A stretch of 64,000 bases of DNA from JAIYCX01 sp964353175. GTDB taxonomy: Bacteria > Bdellovibrionota_C > UBA2361 > SZUA-149 > DAOLCO01. The stretch is from contig CAYGUX010000006.1 in NCBI GenBank assembly GCA_964353175.1, positions 1 through 64,000 of the forward strand. The letters run 5' to 3'. Shown in pieces: positions 61,374-64,000 of this stretch (within the stretch, counting starts at the first letter, position 1; every line of letters begins with the position of its first letter). Under the pieces are notes generated by a model. That model ran no database searches. It was given only the letters and a program-made list of their open reading frames with translations, and had not been told where the DNA came from. Position numbers and translations under genes: made by a program.

Positions 61374-61778
61374 TTATCTCTTTGAGAACTGAGGTCTCTT
61401 TCTCGCTTTGTGACGACCTGGCTTCTTTCTTTCTACGATTCTAGGATCTCTAGTTAGAAGTCCGTCTTTTTTTAGAGTAGGTCTTAAATCTGGTTCTGCT
61501 GTTTGAAGAGCTCTAGCGATACCATGGCCGATTGCTTGAGCTTGACCTGAAACTCCACCACCGGATACGTTTACAACTACTCTGTACTTGTCTTCTCTTT
61601 CAGTTACTGCAAGAGGTCTTCTTGCTTTTAAACTGAAGCTTGTGTCGCCAAAGTAATCTGTTAGTACTTTTCCATTTACAACTAATTCAGCAGCTTCATC
61701 ACCTAGTGGGTATAAATAAACCCTAGCGCTAGACGACTTTCTTCTTCCTGTTGCGTAAAATCTTTTTGCTTGAGCCAT
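61374..61778 (-). CDS. rpsI: 30S ribosomal protein S9
   Basis: S9 has 134 residues, close to the usual 130. The N-terminus FYATGRRKSSSARVYL and the C-terminal GLLTRDPRIVERKKPGRHKARKRPQFSKR are diagnostic; the final RPQFSKR is the tail that contacts the P-site tRNA. It follows rplM, the normal order of this operon, with a 39-base gap. Confidence 0.98.
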   Translation of the reverse strand: MAQAKRFYATGRRKSSSARVYLYPLGDEAAELVVNGKVLTDYFGDTSFSLKARRPLAVTEREDKYRVVVNVSGGGVSGQAQAIGHGIARALQTAEPDLRPTLKKDGLLTRDPRIVERKKPGRHKARKRPQFSKR

Positions 61779-61817
61779 GTTTTGTATTATTCTTTCGTAA
61801 GGTTGTTGATCTAGTTC

Positions 61818-62249
61818 TTAATTCTCAAGAGCTACAGGTTTCTGAGCTTGATGAGGGTGTTCACTTCCAGCATAAACTTTTAGTTTATCAATCATGTTCT
61901 TGCCTAAAGCAGACTTAGGAAGCATCCCCTTAACGGAGCGCTCTATGATCCTTTCAGGGAAAGTCTCTCTAAGCTTATAAGCAGGAATTTCTTTTAGACC
62001 ACTAACATAGCCAGTGTGATGTCTGAAAAGCTTGTCTTGCTCTTTATTGCCCGTGAAACGCACCTTGTCTGCGTTTACAACAACAACAAAGTCGCCACAA
62101 TCATTGTGTGGAGTGAAGTCTGGTTTATGTTTACCTCTAAGTATGTGAGCTATCTTAGTAGCAAGACGACCAACAACTTGGTCTGTCCCGTCAATAAGGA
62201 TCCACTTACGATTCTTTTCGGCCTGTTCTTTTGTTAGAAATTTTGTTGA
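61818..62249 (-). CDS. rplM: 50S ribosomal protein L13
   Basis: L13 has 143 residues from ATG 62249, matching the usual 142; an in-frame start 18 codons upstream is rejected on length. RKWILIDGTDQVVGRLATKIA and LRGKHKPDFTPHNDCGDFVVV are diagnostic. It heads the rplM-rpsI operon. The upstream gap of about 200 bases holds no other gene. Confidence 0.97.
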   Translation of the reverse strand, partial: STKFLTKEQAEKNRKWILIDGTDQVVGRLATKIAHILRGKHKPDFTPHNDCGDFVVVVNADKVRFTGNKEQDKLFRHHTGYVSGLKEIPAYKLRETFPERIIERSVKGMLPKSALGKNMIDKLKVYAGSEHPHQAQKPVALEN

Positions 62250-62451
62250 CATATTTAATATGAAATACGTATGAAATAAAATAGTTACGCCTTCAAATAC
62301 CATAGCTGGTGATTATGTCAATTAAATGGAGGAATTTATTTTAGCAAGATGCCATAAATTCCAAGCCTCACCCCATGCAATCGGTGCGGGGCTACTTTGA
62401 AAATCTCTAATAGTGTTTGTTACCAAATTGCTAATAGGCTGTAATTATAAG

Positions 62452-64000
62452 CTATATCTCTTTCTGTCTTTCTAATAGCTTCTTAGCGCTTTCTTTGAAC
62501 TCTGGGCTAACTTCTTTTCCAGCTAACATGCTAGCGATGGCGTTTAATCGATCATCCTCAACTAAAACTTGTGCTCTGGAGAAGGTTCTACCGGCATTAA
62601 CCTCTTTTTCAATTAAAATATGAGTATCCGCCAAGGCAGCGACCTGAGCTGAGTGAGTAATTGCTAGGACCTGTCCTGTCTGAGAGATAGCTTTTAACTT
62701 CTCTCCAACAACCTCAGCTATATGCCCACTGACTCCTACGTCTATTTCATCATAAACTTGAAGTAGGGCGTCTTGTGCAGTAGGTGAGATGCTCTTTAGT
62801 ACAAGCAGTACTCTTGAGATCTCCCCCCCAGAGGCGACTTCATTTAAGGGTCTTTTTTTCTCACCTGGATTTGCTGTGAATAAAAACTCTACCTTATCTG
62901 CTCCATGGAGTGAGGATTGGGAGGCTGTGAGGATAATTTCAAATTGAGCTTTTACTAGCCCCACATCTTTAAGCCCAGCAAGAACTGCCTTCTCTAGTTT
63001 TTTACCAACTTTTTTTCGATCTTCCCGTAGTACGGTCTCATCTGAGGTGAGTTCAAGTTTAAGCGCCTTTATTTTTTCTTCTACTAGGTGTTCATCAAAG
63101 GCCCCACCTTCGAATCTATCTAATTCACTACAAACATGCTCGAAGTAGGTGACTAGCTCTTCTGTAGTCTTTTGATACTTTCTCTCAAGCCGCATTAATT
63201 CAGTGAGGCGACTTTGTAATTTATCAAACTGTCTTCCATCGTGGTCGATGCCACTAGCATAGTCATTTATGTTAATTCTAATTTCGTCCAGTTCAGTTCT
63301 CGTGGATTCAATTAAGCTAAAAGTTCCCTGTAGATTAGAGTCATACTTTAGAGCTTGTTCGAGTCTGACAGAAAGTTTGCCGAATTTATCTAATAGAGAT
63401 GTTCCTGGCGGGCCTCCCTCTAAGGCATCAATACATTCTTCAAGGCATTGTTTAATCTTGTCCCCTGACTGTAATCTAAGAACCTCAGTTTCTAAGTCTT
63501 CTCTTTCTCCAGTTTTTAACTTAAATTTAGAAAGTTCTTCCTTTTCTGACTTAAGTTTAAAAACCTTTGCTTCAAGGATTTCACGTCTATTTTTTAGGTC
63601 TTCAAGTAGGTCTGTTTCTTTTTTCCAAGCTTGATAGGCTACTTTGGTTGTCTCTAGGAGCTTCTGATTAGTGCCAAAGCTATCGAGTATATTTCTGTAG
63701 TTAGTGCTACTTAGTAGTGACTTTTGTTCGTGTTGTCCGGTCATCGAGATTAAAGTTTCCATTAGTTGGGAAACTTGCCCTGCGGTACTTAGCGAACTAT
63801 TGAGGTAGAATTTACTTCGGCCTGAGGCTTCAAGAACTCTTTTTACAATAAGCTCATCTGAGTCTAATAGGTCCGACAGTTCTTCTGAGATATTGGTGAG
63901 AATGTCTTTTGTAGTAGGAGTAAGAATAAATAGAGCTTCAATAAATGCTTTATCTGTCCCTGTTCTAAGCAGACTAGCGCTCGCTTTCTTACCTTGGATC
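62452..64000 (-). CDS. recN: DNA repair protein RecN, C-terminal part (5' end beyond the window)
   Basis: RecN is an SMC-like ATPase that binds DNA ends in double-strand break repair. About 515 codons are visible and the reading frame stays open to the edge, so the N-terminal Walker A is outside. Visible parts are KASASLLRTGTDKAFIEAL, EASGRSKFYLNSSLSTAGQV and ETLISMTGQHEQKSLL near the head, the coiled coil (about 63.0-63.7 kb), and the C-terminal ATPase EVASGGEISRVLLVLK (signature), VYDEIDVGVSG (Walker B) and VLAITHSAQVAALAD. A possible ATG at 63762 is internal. Confidence 0.95.
   Translation of the reverse strand, partial: IQGKKASASLLRTGTDKAFIEALFILTPTTKDILTNISEELSDLLDSDELIVKRVLEASGRSKFYLNSSLSTAGQVSQLMETLISMTGQHEQKSLLSSTNYRNILDSFGTNQKLLETTKVAYQAWKKETDLLEDLKNRREILEAKVFKLKSEKEELSKFKLKTGEREDLETEVLRLQSGDKIKQCLEECIDALEGGPPGTSLLDKFGKLSVRLEQALKYDSNLQGTFSLIESTRTELDEIRININDYASGIDHDGRQFDKLQSRLTELMRLERKYQKTTEELVTYFEHVCSELDRFEGGAFDEHLVEEKIKALKLELTSDETVLREDRKKVGKKLEKAVLAGLKDVGLVKAQFEIILTASQSSLHGADKVEFLFTANPGEKKRPLNEVASGGEISRVLLVLKSISPTAQDALLQVYDEIDVGVSGHIAEVVGEKLKAISQTGQVLAITHSAQVAALADTHILIEKEVNAGRTFSRAQVLVEDDRLNAIASMLAGKEVSPEFKESAKKLLERQKEI

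Noticed and set aside
1..64000. CRISPR array or classic defence island
   Set aside because: No regularly spaced 20-40 base direct repeats and no cas, restriction-modification, retron reverse transcriptase or other known defence genes were seen. The only tandem repeat (43859-43908) has two units without spacers.

Overview
The window is one chromosome-like stretch from an AT-rich, diderm, flagellated bacterium. The diderm call rests on lipoproteins, a type II secretion pseudopilin, a PEP-CTERM protein and a CpoB/YbgF homologue. The gene mix (TrmFO, menaquinone MenB with a hotdog thioesterase, HDOD protein, a small protein of a pattern I associate with deltaproteobacteria) points to a lineage near Bdellovibrionota, Desulfobacterota or Myxococcota. 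I cannot name the genus from sequence alone. Most of the window is ordinary housekeeping DNA with short gaps, mixed strands, frequent GTG and TTG starts and few long operons.

Layout. 0-8.4 kb: a secreted von Willebrand A protein with six tandem beta repeats, then poorly conserved proteins, two of them Cys-poor and Ser/Thr/Asn-rich without signal peptides. 8.6-13 kb: a PEP-CTERM protein, a short flagellin behind a sigma-28-like promoter, and a two-domain glycosyltransferase. 13.2-17.4 kb: trmFO, a cpoB-like lipoprotein, ribF and an rluD-family gene. 17.4-30.5 kb: a MITE-like element, a phosphoribosyltransferase-like protein, a PfkB kinase, a HEAT/pseudo-hydrolase, purC, an ATP-grasp ligase, rarA, a J-domain protein, etfBA and a DUF192 protein. 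30.5-31.3 kb: a protein-poor locus with a promoter, three mini-ORFs with strong ribosome binding sites and a terminator. 31.3-42.1 kb: yheU-like, asnS, an HDOD protein, menB and a thioesterase, a GT4 glycosyltransferase, murJ and flgM. 42.1-48.3 kb: an accessory island with a REP-associated transposase, repeats, a graveyard of gene fragments, two surface proteins and a GC-rich gap. 48.3-64 kb: an M20 peptidase, a His-rich exported peptide next to a DUF6969-like gene, gspK, a thiolase, a Rieske-like protein without its histidine ligands, a GC-rich small-gene locus, birA plus a hybrid kinase, aroE, rpsI-rplM and the 3' part of recN running off the right edge.

How the genes work together. FlgM, the sigma-28-like promoter and flagellin fit one late flagellar circuit. 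The two-domain glycosyltransferase next to flagellin may glycosylate it. MenB and the hotdog thioesterase are divergent neighbours and fit consecutive menaquinone steps. EtfAB and the thiolase indicate acyl-CoA metabolism.

The most unusual feature is the roughly 400-nt transcript unit at about 30.88-31.28 kb. Two of its mini-ORFs encode almost the same 9-10 residue peptide ending in an RARPPP core, and no downstream gene shares the strand. The next most interesting are the REP-like repeats and fragment graveyard around the transposase, the ligand-less Rieske protein, and the GC-rich small-gene locus near 55.1 kb.
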